Assembly: GCA_036338025.1 (NCBI GenBank)
Contig: JAYZDB010000037.1
Location: 1 to 38,893 of the forward strand
Source: JAYZDB01 sp036338025
GTDB lineage: Bacteria; Planctomycetota; UBA1135; UBA2386
Length of the DNA: 38,893 nucleotides
Direction: 5' to 3'
Part shown: piece by piece, positions 7,304-15,581 of the stretch
How the letters are laid out: every line of letters begins with the position of its first letter
Numbering within the stretch: position 1 is the stretch's first letter
Program-made: the position numbers and the translations under genes
Notes under the pieces: generated by a model
Databases searched by the model: none
Told to the model about the DNA's origin: nothing
Seen by the model: only the letters and a program-made list of their open reading frames with translations

Positions 7304-8677
7304 ATGACCTCCAACGCCCGCTTGCTGTTCCTCGCGCCCACCATCCTGCTCGCTACGCCAGCACACGCCCAGGACTGGCCACATTGGCGCGGCCCGTACT
7401 ACAACGGTTCCGCCAAAGCCTCCAATCTCCCGGTCGAGTTTACCCGCAAGAAGCATGTGGCATGGGAGACGACACTGCCCGGGCCAGGAGCCAGCACCCC
7501 CATCGTGGTCGGCGACAGGATTTTCCTGACCGCCGCCGACACTGGCCGTGATCGCCTGGTCGCGATGTGTCTCAACCGAAAGGACGGCAAGGTACTCTGG
7601 ATGAAGGACGCCGGCAGCGGCTACGGGGGCGAATCGGGTTCGCGCACCGGCGGCCGGCGCGCGAGCTACGCGTCACCATCAGCGACCACCGACGGCGAAA
7701 CAGTGGTCTTCTTTTTCGGCAACGGTGATCTCGTCGGCTACGACCTGGACGGCAAACGCCTGTGGCGGCGAAACGTCCAGCAGGACTACGGCAAGTTCGC
7801 CTTCAACTGGACCTTCGCAGCAAGCCCTACTATCTGGGAGGGCAAAGTGTTCCTGCCGGTACTACAGCGCGACCAACCGATTGGACGTAGTCGAGGCCGC
7901 CGCGACGGCGACGAGGGGCGACCGGCTGCCCCCGCCAAGATCGAATCGTTCATCCTGGCAGCCGATCCCAAGACTGGCAAGACGCTCTACAAGCACGTCC
8001 GTCCGTCCCCGGCACGGATGGAATCCCTCGAGTCCTACACCACTGCGATTCCCTGGGATGCCCAGGGCCGCAAGGAACTCTTGCTGGTCGGCGGCGACGT
8101 CCTGACCGGACACGACCCAGAGAACGGTAAGGAACTATGGCGCTGGGGCACATGGAACGAGGGCCATCGCCAACGGGCCTGGCGTCTGGTCCCGACCGTG
8201 GTAGTCGGTGACAAGGTCGCCCTGGTCTGCGCCCCGAAGGGCGCACCGGTCTACGCAGTCCACCTCGGTGCCAACGGCAAGGTCGACCAGGAGGCGGGCC
8301 TGGCATGGCAGAGCGAACGGCGCAGTCCGCTGTCGAGCGACGTGCCGACGCCGGCCTTCGACGGCCATCACTTCTACGTCGTCAACGACAACCGCGGATC
8401 CATATCCAAAGTGAACCCGAAAACCGGCGCGGTCCTTTGGACCACATCCTTGTCCCGCGACTTCCGCTGGCGTGCGTCACCGACGGTGGCCGACGGCAAG
8501 GTCTTTCTCATGAACCACAATGGCGAGGTGGTCATCATCGATGCTGCCGGTGGCAAGGCCCTCCACCACGCATTCATGGGGGACGAGGATGACGACCAGG
8601 TCCGGTCCTCGGTGGTGGTTGCGCACCAGAACTTGTTCATACGAACGAACGCAAGTCTTTTCTGTATCTCGCAATAG
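7304..8677 (+). CDS. Secreted PQQ-like beta-propeller repeat protein
   Basis: A 457-residue exported protein. The start at 7304 gives a signal peptide (MTSNARLLFLAPTILLATPAHAQ) followed by DWPHWRGP, the usual opening of planctomycete beta-propeller proteins of the PQQ-binding-like/BamB-like class. Propeller blades are marked by repeated G-D-R-I-F-L-T-A, D-G-K-V-L-W, NGKELWRWG, NPKTGAVLWTTS and DGKVFLMNHNG strands across residues 50-457. No haem or dehydrogenase catalytic motif is visible, so this is probably a scaffold or binding protein rather than a quinoprotein dehydrogenase. It sits between the two TGA-containing thioredoxin-like genes, diverging from the first and in the same direction as the second, 159 bases ahead of it. 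A functional link with them is possible but unproven. Confidence 0.85.
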   Translation: MTSNARLLFLAPTILLATPAHAQDWPHWRGPYYNGSAKASNLPVEFTRKKHVAWETTLPGPGASTPIVVGDRIFLTAADTGRDRLVAMCLNRKDGKVLWMKDAGSGYGGESGSRTGGRRASYASPSATTDGETVVFFFGNGDLVGYDLDGKRLWRRNVQQDYGKFAFNWTFAASPTIWEGKVFLPVLQRDQPIGRSRGRRDGDEGRPAAPAKIESFILAADPKTGKTLYKHVRPSPARMESLESYTTAIPWDAQGRKELLLVGGDVLTGHDPENGKELWRWGTWNEGHRQRAWRLVPTVVVGDKVALVCAPKGAPVYAVHLGANGKVDQEAGLAWQSERRSPLSSDVPTPAFDGHHFYVVNDNRGSISKVNPKTGAVLWTTSLSRDFRWRASPTVADGKVFLMNHNGEVVIIDAAGGKALHHAFMGDEDDDQVRSSVVVAHQNLFIRTNASLFCISQ

Positions 8678-8836
8678 GTCGTTTTTTCTGACGAAATCCG
8701 GGCTATCTGTTCAACCCTGACCCTGACCCCTCCGATAGTGAGAGAGGCGCCCTTGCACGGATTTGTGTCCGATCACCGCCCACCCTCAGGTTGTTTGAGG
8801 CCGATCTGATACGATCCCCGGGGTCCGAGGTAATTC

Positions 8837-10051
8837 ATGATGAGACCAACACTGACGTTCCTGGTTTGTTCCAGCCTCCTGGTATCCACCCTCAGCGCGC
8901 AAGGCCAGACACAGGCTCCGCAGCCGAGCTCCTTAATCAAGAAGACCGGCAACCCGAACCGGGACGCTCGCAGCTTCCGCAAGCTGCAGGTACCTGGTCC
9001 CGCGGTGGCGGACAACGTCCGGAAGCTACGCAAGGAACTTCACTGGTACAAGACCCTCAGCGGCGCGCTCACTGCGGGCCGTACCAAGGGCCGTCCAGTG
9101 GTTTGGATCCACGCCCTGGGTGACCTCGATGGCTTCCTTTGAAGCGCCGGTCAAAGTTTGAGGGGCGTGTCCCTTCCGCTAGAACCAGCCTTCTCACTCC
9201 TGAAGGAGCACTTCGTCGTCGGCTGGAAGAACATCCATCGCGAAGACTACGTCGGGCATTCACACGGCTACACCTGTGAAAACGCCGCTGTCGGCACCAC
9301 CAACGGCGCCGGCCCACGCAACATGCAGCTGTACGTGTTGGCTGCAGATGGCACCGTGCTGCACTGCTTGCCGGGCTTCTGGCATCCCGAGGATCTGGCG
9401 CACGAGCTCCGGTTCGCCCAGGCCATCCACCGACTCCACAAGGACAAGCGCAGCTCCAAGAGCAAGCGCGCCATGTACCAACGCCTGCACCAAAGTGCGA
9501 TCCGGAACCAACCACCGGCAATGGCCGCACGCAGTGGCTGGCAGGGTTTTGACGCATTGAACGAGAAGAATCGTCTCAAGATGCTCAAGACCGGCACGCG
9601 GGATACGTTCTACTACGAGAACGGCAAGCCCACCAAACTGAAGCCGACTAGCGTGGTGCTCCACGAACGGATGGCGAAGCGACCGTTCATGTCGTTCCGC
9701 AAATTCGACACGGAGACGTTTGTCGACTATGGCCGTCCCTACTACGACAACAACGCCGGGATCGAAGGCACCGGTGTCAAGTTCGGCAGCAAGGGTTTCA
9801 TGGCCAGCCAGCAACGCATGGCCAAGCGGCGCGCTGAGCGTGCCGAACACCAACGCAAGGTTGACGATTACTACGGCAAGAAGCCGAAGACCGACAAGTA
9901 TTCCGGCAAGAAGTCGAAGGCCGAAGAAAAGCGATGGGCCCAGATGGCGAAGAAGAAGGAAGCCGCGACAAAACCCCAAGGGTCCAAGAAAAAGGCCAAG
10001 CCGACTTCACGCCCGATGCGGCGCAAGAGCAAGACCAAGACCAAGACCTAG
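8837..10051 (+). CDS. Candidate selenoprotein: secreted thioredoxin-like protein with U-S-A-G
   Basis: I read this as one 404-residue gene with the in-frame TGA at 9140-9142 as selenocysteine 102. The upstream part has a signal peptide (MMRPTLTFLVCSSLLVSTLSAQ) and a thioredoxin-like strand (GRPVVWIHALGDLDGFL). Directly after the TGA, in the same frame, come SAGQSLRG, a helix, the strand HFVVGWKNI, a GAGPRN loop and the strand pair LYVLAADGTVLHCLPG. The Sec replaces the first active-site Cys. The fourth motif position is Gly, so any resolving thiol must be elsewhere; Cys147 and Cys177 are candidates. A stem-loop 23 bases after the TGA fits a bacterial SECIS. The middle (about 205-320) is unassigned. 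Residues about 322-404 form a Lys/Arg-rich tail, as in the other candidate. I know no name for this family. A nonsense mutation is the main alternative, but coding-like sequence continues for 300 codons after it. Confidence 0.8.
9140..9175 (+). promoter_or_regulatory. Predicted bacterial SECIS element 2
   Basis: After the TGA (9140-9142) come 17 bases and a stem, GAGGGG (9160-9165) with TCCCTT (9170-9175), around the loop CGTG (9166-9169). Four pairs are Watson-Crick and the two end pairs are G-U. There are 23 bases between the TGA and the loop, and the second loop base is G. This agrees with the bacterial SECIS rule and nearly matches the spacing in the other candidate, though the stem is weaker. 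Confidence 0.62.
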
Positions 10052-10248
10052 CCTCTGCCAGGCCAGCCTGTTCCAACGCAAGCCTCTGACCACGCAGTCC
10101 GGCCGCGGGTATCGGAGCGGTACATAGTCTCCCGGTGGACACCGTCAACCCATGCGGTCGAGGCAGACGTGTCCACGACATGTCGCCAGCGCAAGCGTTC
10201 GGGCCTGCTGCCTCAATCCTCTGACAAGATTGCCAGAGGTCCGTCCTG

Positions 10249-10974
10249 ATGGACCGGTCAGACAGCAAGACCGCGGCACGCCGCGGACCAGCGCAGGTCT
10301 GGATCCGGCGCACCGCCAGGGGAGCAGTCTGGCTCTTGGCCATCGTGGTGTTCTACGGGCTGATGGTCCTCGAACTCGGATCCCTGGCGGCCAATCCTGA
10401 TTACGTCCAGGCTGACAGCGGTACCGAGATCCGGGTCTGGTCGAACGGAATTCACACGGACTTCGTCGTACCGGTTCGGTCCAGGCTGATGGACTGGGGA
10501 GCTTTCGCCCCGTACTCCAAGAGCACCCCTCCGGAACAACTGCCTGAGTACGCCGTGATCGGATGGGGTGATCACGACTTCTACATCGAGACGCCCACCG
10601 AAGCCGACTTCTCGCTCGCCACAACCCTCAGGGCCATCTTCCTCCCAACCAAGTCCGTGATGCACGTGAGCTACTACGATTTCAGGCCGGAGTTGGGGCA
10701 CAAGTGCGTGCGGTTGTTGCTCAACGACGAGGAATACCAGCAGTTCGTGAGCTACCTCAAGAGTGGTTTCGCGCTCGACTCACGAGGCAAGCCCGTGGAG
10801 ATTGCTGGTGCGAACTACGGTATCCGAGACGTGTTCTTTCGCGGCACGGGCAGCTATCACCTGCTTAATACCTGCAACAACTGGGCGAATCAGGCCCTAC
10901 AGACGGTGGGAGTCCGAACCCCCGTTTGGTCGCCGTTCGAGTACGCGATCTTCGACCACGTAAAAAACCGCTGA
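10249..10974 (+). CDS. DUF2459 / TIGR02117-like membrane-anchored protein
   Basis: A 241-residue protein with one N-terminal membrane segment (about 27-44, signal anchor) and an outside domain. The motifs NGIHTDFVVP (66-75), IGWGDHDFYIETPT (104-117), SVMHVSYYDF, GANYGIRDVF and a C-terminal TCNNWANQAL (208-217) with Cys209 match the DUF2459/TIGR02117 family. The conserved Cys and His (Cys209, His69) suggest a papain-like hydrolase fold, but no reaction has been assigned as far as I know. An AGAGGT sequence upstream of the ATG supports the start. It follows the second TGA-containing gene after 197 bases that hold nothing else I can assign, and it ends 6 bases before the convergent membrane-protein gene. 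Confidence 0.82.
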   Translation: MDRSDSKTAARRGPAQVWIRRTARGAVWLLAIVVFYGLMVLELGSLAANPDYVQADSGTEIRVWSNGIHTDFVVPVRSRLMDWGAFAPYSKSTPPEQLPEYAVIGWGDHDFYIETPTEADFSLATTLRAIFLPTKSVMHVSYYDFRPELGHKCVRLLLNDEEYQQFVSYLKSGFALDSRGKPVEIAGANYGIRDVFFRGTGSYHLLNTCNNWANQALQTVGVRTPVWSPFEYAIFDHVKNR

Positions 10975-10980
10975 CGAGAA

Positions 10981-12582
10981 CTACTTCTTTGCCACCAAAC
11001 GATAAATGGACAGTGACGCTGTCTCGACTCCCTCGAAGCGACACTCCCTGCGCAAGAAGTCGAAGAACCCGTTCAGGTCAGCACTGCCAGACACGCCGGC
11101 GATCTCGCCGACGAACCAGATCGGCATCTTCTTGCTGAGCTTGTCGCGCACGACAGCCTCATAGGTCTGCAGTACCGGATCCCGGCCATTCGGCAACATC
11201 GCTGGCCTGTACTGGGCCAACCAGTCCAGGTCCGCAGGACAGGGCGCGCGTTCCTTGCCGTCTGGACTAAGGAAAAACCGAGACCAGTGGAACCGGTCGT
11301 ATCCCTCTGTGGGCACGACCAACACGAGGTCCTCTGGAGCAGCCAGCTGGGAGATCTTCTCAATTCTATCTCGAATCAGGTCCGCTCGCTGCACTGGCCA
11401 CAAGATCGGCACAGTGAGTGCAAAGGTGACAACGACCATCAACCACGACCACCTCGGCCGCCGAACGTGACGGCCTGCAAGCAGGAACAACACCGTCGCA
11501 GCAACCGACCAGGCAATGAGGCCAACGACACGGTCCCCGTTCCACAAGAACCAGGCCGGAGCCGAAGCCAAGGCCAGGCCAACGACCGCCCCGGCCCGGG
11601 TCTTCGCCAAGCCGTGTAAGGCCACCACCGCCAGTATCACCGCCGCCGGATAGGTCGCTGTGTGGTACGAACCGTACAGGTCATCCACGTGACGTAACGA
11701 AACCACCGGCCACGCGATGACCCACAACAAGCAAAACCAACCATGCAAGGAACTCGTGCGGAACAGCACGCGGAGACCGGCAGGAACCAGGGTCATGACC
11801 GGCAGCGCGTAGAGAGTGAATTGCACCAGCACGCCCTGCGTCGTGGACCATGAGAAGCCGGTAGTGCTCACGTTTACGGCGAACTTCACCGCACTCCCGA
11901 GATTCTCGCTGGCAAAATAGACTCCCCCATAAATCACACCAAATAGCAGGGCCCCCGTCGCCACCGCCATCGCCAGTTGCCTACGCAGCGATGGCCCCAC
12001 CCGACAGATTGCATACAGCACCGGCAAGCCGGCCGCGTAACCACTCATGTGCGACAGGGGGACCAACAGGGTGCCAACGGCACAGAGCAGCCAGGTCGTT
12101 GGGTCGAGACCTTGCCGACCATCGAGAGCGCGTAGCAGACCCAGCATGAGTAGCGCCGCGCTGGCTGCATGGAGGGAATGCAACTCCGTTGCAGTGCTGT
12201 GGAACCAGTAGCCCAACAACCCCATCATGGTGACCGCAGCAACCAGCGATCGGGCGCGGGTCTGCAAGGTACGGCTGGCGATCAGAAAGGTCACAGACAC
12301 GCCGACGCCACCAGCGAGGGCGGAGACCAACTTCATCGCCAATTCTGGGGTCACGTTGATGACCATGGACGCGGCGGTCTGCACGGCCCACACCAGCGGA
12401 AGGTAGAGCAGGTGATGGTTGACCAGGCGTCCCTGCTGCAACATGTCACCGAAGTAGATTCCATCGCCTGCGATCGCAGCCTGACGAGTCACGAAATAGA
12501 GCCCAGCGGAAACCACGAACAACAGCCAGGCAAGACGGCCGCACCAGGCATCATCCGAAGAAGTTGAGGCAGTTTGACTCAT
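10981..12582 (-). CDS. Polytopic membrane protein, possible GT-C-type glycosyltransferase
   Basis: A 533-residue protein if it starts at the ATG at 12582 (MSQTASTSSDD). The frame is open to 12858, but the extra residues look non-coding. About ten hydrophobic segments run from residue 20 to residue 395 or so. An extracytoplasmic loop after the first helix carries DGIYFGDMLQQGRLVNHHLL. Acidic and His residues in this position are typical of GT-C enzymes that use lipid-linked sugars. The last 140 or so residues are soluble (APEDLVLVVPTEGYDRFHW onwards). I could not assign it to a named family, so the glycosyltransferase idea is a guess from topology and the first loop. It is convergent with the DUF2459-like gene and divergent from the S15-type hydrolase gene. 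Confidence 0.65.
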   Translation of the reverse strand: MSQTASTSSDDAWCGRLAWLLFVVSAGLYFVTRQAAIAGDGIYFGDMLQQGRLVNHHLLYLPLVWAVQTAASMVINVTPELAMKLVSALAGGVGVSVTFLIASRTLQTRARSLVAAVTMMGLLGYWFHSTATELHSLHAASAALLMLGLLRALDGRQGLDPTTWLLCAVGTLLVPLSHMSGYAAGLPVLYAICRVGPSLRRQLAMAVATGALLFGVIYGGVYFASENLGSAVKFAVNVSTTGFSWSTTQGVLVQFTLYALPVMTLVPAGLRVLFRTSSLHGWFCLLWVIAWPVVSLRHVDDLYGSYHTATYPAAVILAVVALHGLAKTRAGAVVGLALASAPAWFLWNGDRVVGLIAWSVAATVLFLLAGRHVRRPRWSWLMVVVTFALTVPILWPVQRADLIRDRIEKISQLAAPEDLVLVVPTEGYDRFHWSRFFLSPDGKERAPCPADLDWLAQYRPAMLPNGRDPVLQTYEAVVRDKLSKKMPIWFVGEIAGVSGSADLNGFFDFLRRECRFEGVETASLSIYRLVAKK

Positions 12583-12905
12583 CACGCACGCCCCCAATGG
12601 CGAGACATCTACCCGGATTACTCCCCACGCCAGACCTTCGCAACCATCTCTCCCAATTGCCTCGGAGAAGCGGACTGGATCATCCGCGATTTGTGCTGCC
12701 GACCCCCACATCTCTCGGTCACGAGCAAGCGGGTCCAAGAACCCATGATCCTGTTCCGGAAGCGTCGTAAAGACCCCACAGGTCATCGCTAGCCGGCCGA
12801 AGCAGCGCATCCTGGGGATCCGCTGAGAGCATGACCAGACCACAAGACTCGAAAGCATTCACCGTTCACCTTTACGATCCTGGCCCGGCTCCGTAGGTTC
12901 TTGGC
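12583..12905. other. Divergent intergenic region
   Basis: These 323 bases separate the start of the minus-strand membrane-protein gene (12582) from the plus-strand hydrolase gene (12906), so promoters for both should lie here. The minus frame stays open to 12858, but its product (repeated Arg/Asp/Gly, no hydrophobic start) does not look like an N-terminus. I found no clear hairpin, repeat or -35/-10 pair. Confidence 0.4.
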
Positions 12906-14762
12906 ATGCACATGATCATCCAAGGATTCGCTCTTCGGACCTGCACCACGACACTGGCAGCATCCATCGTTCTCGGTTCGCTCTCGGCCCAAGACAACAC
13001 AAACAAGGCACGCCCGGTTTTCGTCGATGGGCAAGCGCAGATCGTCGAGGCTTTCAACAACAGGCGTGAGTGGATCCAGCACGACCTCTGGGTCGAGACG
13101 GAATTCGATACAGACGGCGACGGTAAGGCCGATCGCGTGCATGTTGATGTGACCCGCCCAGTGCAGACCAAAACCGAGGGTCTGAAGGTTGCGGTCATCT
13201 ACGAGTCGAGCCCCTATTACTCCGGGACCTCCACGACCAACCGCAAGTATTTCTGGAACCCTCGCCAAAAGGTCGGGGCCAAACCGCCCGAGCGACCAAA
13301 CCCTCCAGAGGTCAAAGCCAAGATCCGTCGCCCCCTGATGTCCGGTTCACAAATCCGGACCTGGGTACCACGTGGCTTCGCAGTCGTGCATTCCGCATCG
13401 CCGGGCACCGGCCTATCCCAGGGATGCCCAACAGTCGGCGGCAAGAACGAGTCACTGGCACCAAAGGCCGTGATCGACTGGCTCAATGGTCGAGCGCTCG
13501 GATACACCAGTCCCACTGGCGACGAACTCGTCGAGGCAACGTGGTGTACCGGCAAGGTCGGCATGACTGGCACCTCCTACAATGGCACGATTCCCCTGGC
13601 TGCCGCGACTACTGGTGTGAAGGGTCTGGAGTGCATCATCCCGATCGCACCCAACACTTCCTACTACCACTACTACCGCTCGCACGGCCTGGTCCGTCAC
13701 CCCGGTGGCTGGATGGGCGAAGATATCGACGTCCTGTTCAACTTCATTCACAGCGGCAACCCGGAGCGGCGTGAATATTGCAACTGCAACGTACGTGATG
13801 AACTCATGGCGAAGCAGTTTGACCGGACGAAAGGCGACTACAACGACTTCTGGGCTGGCCGAGACTACCTGAACCAGCTCGGTCCCTTGCGCGCAGCGAC
13901 CCTGATGGCACACGCCTTCAACGACTGGAACGTCATGCCAGAGCACAGCGTGCGGATCTACCAGGCGATCAAGGAGAAGGGCGTGCCGTGCCAGGCCTTC
14001 TTTCACCAAGGCGGCCACGGGGGTCCTCCGCCACTCGAGCAGATGAACCGCTGGTTCACCCGCTATCTCTACGGAGTGAAGAACGACGTCGAAAAGGACC
14101 CCAAGTCCTGGATCGTCCGAGAAGGTGACAAGCGCAGCAACCCAACGCCGTACGCCGACTATCCCCACCCGGAAGCCGCTACGGTCACGTTACATCCGGC
14201 TGGAAACGGGACCCGGATCGGTGGGCTGTCGAACCAGGCCAAAAATGGTCGCGGCAAGAAAACGCTCGTGGACGATGTGAGCGTCCCCGGCGCAGAACTG
14301 GCTGCCGCTGCCCGATCACCCCACCGACTCCTGTACGCAACCCCCAAGTTGACGAAGCCTCTGCACATTTCTGGCACCGCCCGAATGAAAATCCGGCTGG
14401 CCTGCAACAAGAAGGCCGCCAACCTCTCGGTCTGGGTGGTCTCTCTACCATGGACTCCCCGCGGCAAGATCACCGACAACCTCATCACCCGCGGTTGGGC
14501 AGACCCTCAAAACCACAAGTCGCTGCGGGAAAGTAGTCCGCTGAAGCCGGGTGCATTTTACGAGCTCAGCTTCGACCTGCAGCCCGACGATCAGGTCATC
14601 CCAGCAGGCCAACAGATCGGCCTGATGGTGTTCTCAAGTGACCGGGACTTCACCTTGTGGCCACCGGCCGGGACCAAGCTGACCGTCGATCTGGACGCAA
14701 CCTCCTTCGACCTTCCGATCGTCGGAGGGCCCACGGCTTTCGCCCAGGCGACGAGCAAGTAA
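12906..14762 (+). CDS. Secreted X-Pro dipeptidyl-peptidase-like (S15/CocE) hydrolase
   Basis: A 618-residue alpha/beta hydrolase that probably cleaves Xaa-Pro dipeptides from peptide N-termini, or related acyl bonds, outside the cytoplasm. The N-terminus is a signal peptide ending in S-L-S-A-Q (residues 25-29). The catalytic domain (about 50-410) shows the nucleophile elbow GMTGTSYNG with Ser224, the acid in AFNDWNV (Asp340) and the base in HQGGHGGP (His371). An upstream segment, ASPGTGLSQGCPTVGG, is typical of S15 enzymes. The last 190 or so residues are a beta-sandwich (SGTARMKIRL, then YELSFDLQPDDQVIPAGQQIGLMVF) like the jelly-roll domain of X-Pro peptidases. Length and domain order fit the family. 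Substrate specificity cannot be fixed from sequence, since CocE-type esterases share the fold. A perfect hairpin follows the stop and probably terminates transcription. Confidence 0.9.
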   Translation: MHMIIQGFALRTCTTTLAASIVLGSLSAQDNTNKARPVFVDGQAQIVEAFNNRREWIQHDLWVETEFDTDGDGKADRVHVDVTRPVQTKTEGLKVAVIYESSPYYSGTSTTNRKYFWNPRQKVGAKPPERPNPPEVKAKIRRPLMSGSQIRTWVPRGFAVVHSASPGTGLSQGCPTVGGKNESLAPKAVIDWLNGRALGYTSPTGDELVEATWCTGKVGMTGTSYNGTIPLAAATTGVKGLECIIPIAPNTSYYHYYRSHGLVRHPGGWMGEDIDVLFNFIHSGNPERREYCNCNVRDELMAKQFDRTKGDYNDFWAGRDYLNQLGPLRAATLMAHAFNDWNVMPEHSVRIYQAIKEKGVPCQAFFHQGGHGGPPPLEQMNRWFTRYLYGVKNDVEKDPKSWIVREGDKRSNPTPYADYPHPEAATVTLHPAGNGTRIGGLSNQAKNGRGKKTLVDDVSVPGAELAAAARSPHRLLYATPKLTKPLHISGTARMKIRLACNKKAANLSVWVVSLPWTPRGKITDNLITRGWADPQNHKSLRESSPLKPGAFYELSFDLQPDDQVIPAGQQIGLMVFSSDRDFTLWPPAGTKLTVDLDATSFDLPIVGGPTAFAQATSK

Positions 14763-14766
14763 CGCA

Positions 14767-14789
14767 GCTGGGGTCACACTGACCCCAGC
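14767..14789. terminator. Bidirectional hairpin terminator
   Basis: GCTGGGGTCA (14767-14776) and TGACCCCAGC (14780-14789) form a perfect 10-bp stem with the loop CAC. It begins 5 bases after the stop of the plus-strand S15 hydrolase and ends 10 bases before the stop of the minus-strand DUF2911-like gene, so it could serve both. There is no T-tract on either side, so its efficiency as a factor-independent terminator is uncertain. Confidence 0.65.
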
Positions 14790-14798
14790 CTGGTGACC

Positions 14799-15353
14799 CT
14801 ACTGCTTCTTCTGCTCTGCCGGGGGGGCGGCGACCTTCAGCGGTACGCTTACCGACTTCGTGCCGAACGAAATCGAGATGGTCGCCGTGCCGGCATCCGC
14901 ACCAGGGTTGACGGCAACCTTGAAACGCTTGTTGGCGGTCTTCGTGTCGGTCATGACCATGCGCCAGCGAATCGCCTCGGCAGCATCGTCCGCGTTGTTC
15001 TTCAGGTTGAGAACCCAACCAGCACCTTCGTGCACGGTGAAAAACATCTTGTAGTCACCCGCCGGAATCTCCTTACCGGACGCCGTCACGCCACAGTTGG
15101 TCGTGATCGAACCGAGCGGGCGCCGCACCGCGCCGCTGTTGAAGCGTTCGTGGCGACGGGTGTTCTTGAGAATCGACTGCCACTGACCTTCACCGAAGTG
15201 GATCGCAGTGTACTTGACGCTGATCTTGGACTTGTTGGCGAACTCGACCCCAGAAGATGCGGACGGAGCATCGCGGTTGATGCTGCCACTGATCTGCGCG
15301 GGGACCGAAGCAAGAAGGGAAAAAGCTACGAGGATGGTGGTATGGGTGTTCAT
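14799..15353 (-). CDS. DUF2911-like secreted protein
   Basis: A 184-residue exported protein. The ATG at 15353 gives a signal peptide (MNTHTTILVAFSLLASVPAQ). The 21 residues upstream in the open frame are not signal-like. The middle resembles DUF2911: a G-x-W-R-like segment replaced by VRRPLGSITTNCGVTASGK, then EIPAGDYKMFFTVHEGAGWVLNL, the characteristic 'AGxYxxFxxxxxxxWxxxxN' core. A final beta-rich part (TISISFGTKSVSVPLKV) closes it. DUF2911 proteins are secreted beta-sandwich proteins of unknown role. The match is by pattern only and the N-terminal half is divergent. The gene is downstream of the giant MG-domain gene on the same strand, separated by 226 bases of hairpin-rich DNA. Confidence 0.7.
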   Translation of the reverse strand: MNTHTTILVAFSLLASVPAQISGSINRDAPSASSGVEFANKSKISVKYTAIHFGEGQWQSILKNTRRHERFNSGAVRRPLGSITTNCGVTASGKEIPAGDYKMFFTVHEGAGWVLNLKNNADDAAEAIRWRMVMTDTKTANKRFKVAVNPGADAGTATISISFGTKSVSVPLKVAAPPAEQKKQ

Positions 15354-15430
15354 CGTCCGTTCGGAGGTTGCTGGGGGAGGTTGGAAATGGACGGAACAGG
15401 CTAGGTCTACACCCACTGGGGGAGGAAGCG

Positions 15431-15581
15431 AATCCCGTCAATCTTGCGCAATCTGGCGGGATTTAATCGCGGCGAGCATTACCACCTCAGACTCCCGACC
15501 TAAGGGCAAGAAGCGTATCAGGGTCGGGACCCGGGTAGACCCGGGTCCCGACAGGGAGTCTCCAGATTGCTTGCGCAATCT
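15431..15581. repeat. Cluster of nested inverted repeats
   Basis: Four symmetrical elements sit together. AATCCCG (15431-15437) pairs with CGGGATT (15457-15463). GTCGGGACCCGGGT (15523-15536) pairs perfectly with ACCCGGGTCCCGAC (15539-15552) across a 2-base gap. AGACTCCC (15489-15496) and GGGAGTCT (15554-15561) enclose that palindrome. AGATTGC (15564-15570) pairs with GCAATCT (15575-15581). CTTGCGCAATCT occurs twice, at 15443-15454 and 15570-15581. The cluster begins at the stop of the giant minus-strand gene (the last repeat overlaps the stop codon) and lies upstream of the DUF2911-like gene, so it may end the first transcript or regulate the second. It could also be a dispersed intergenic repeat. 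Confidence 0.75.
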
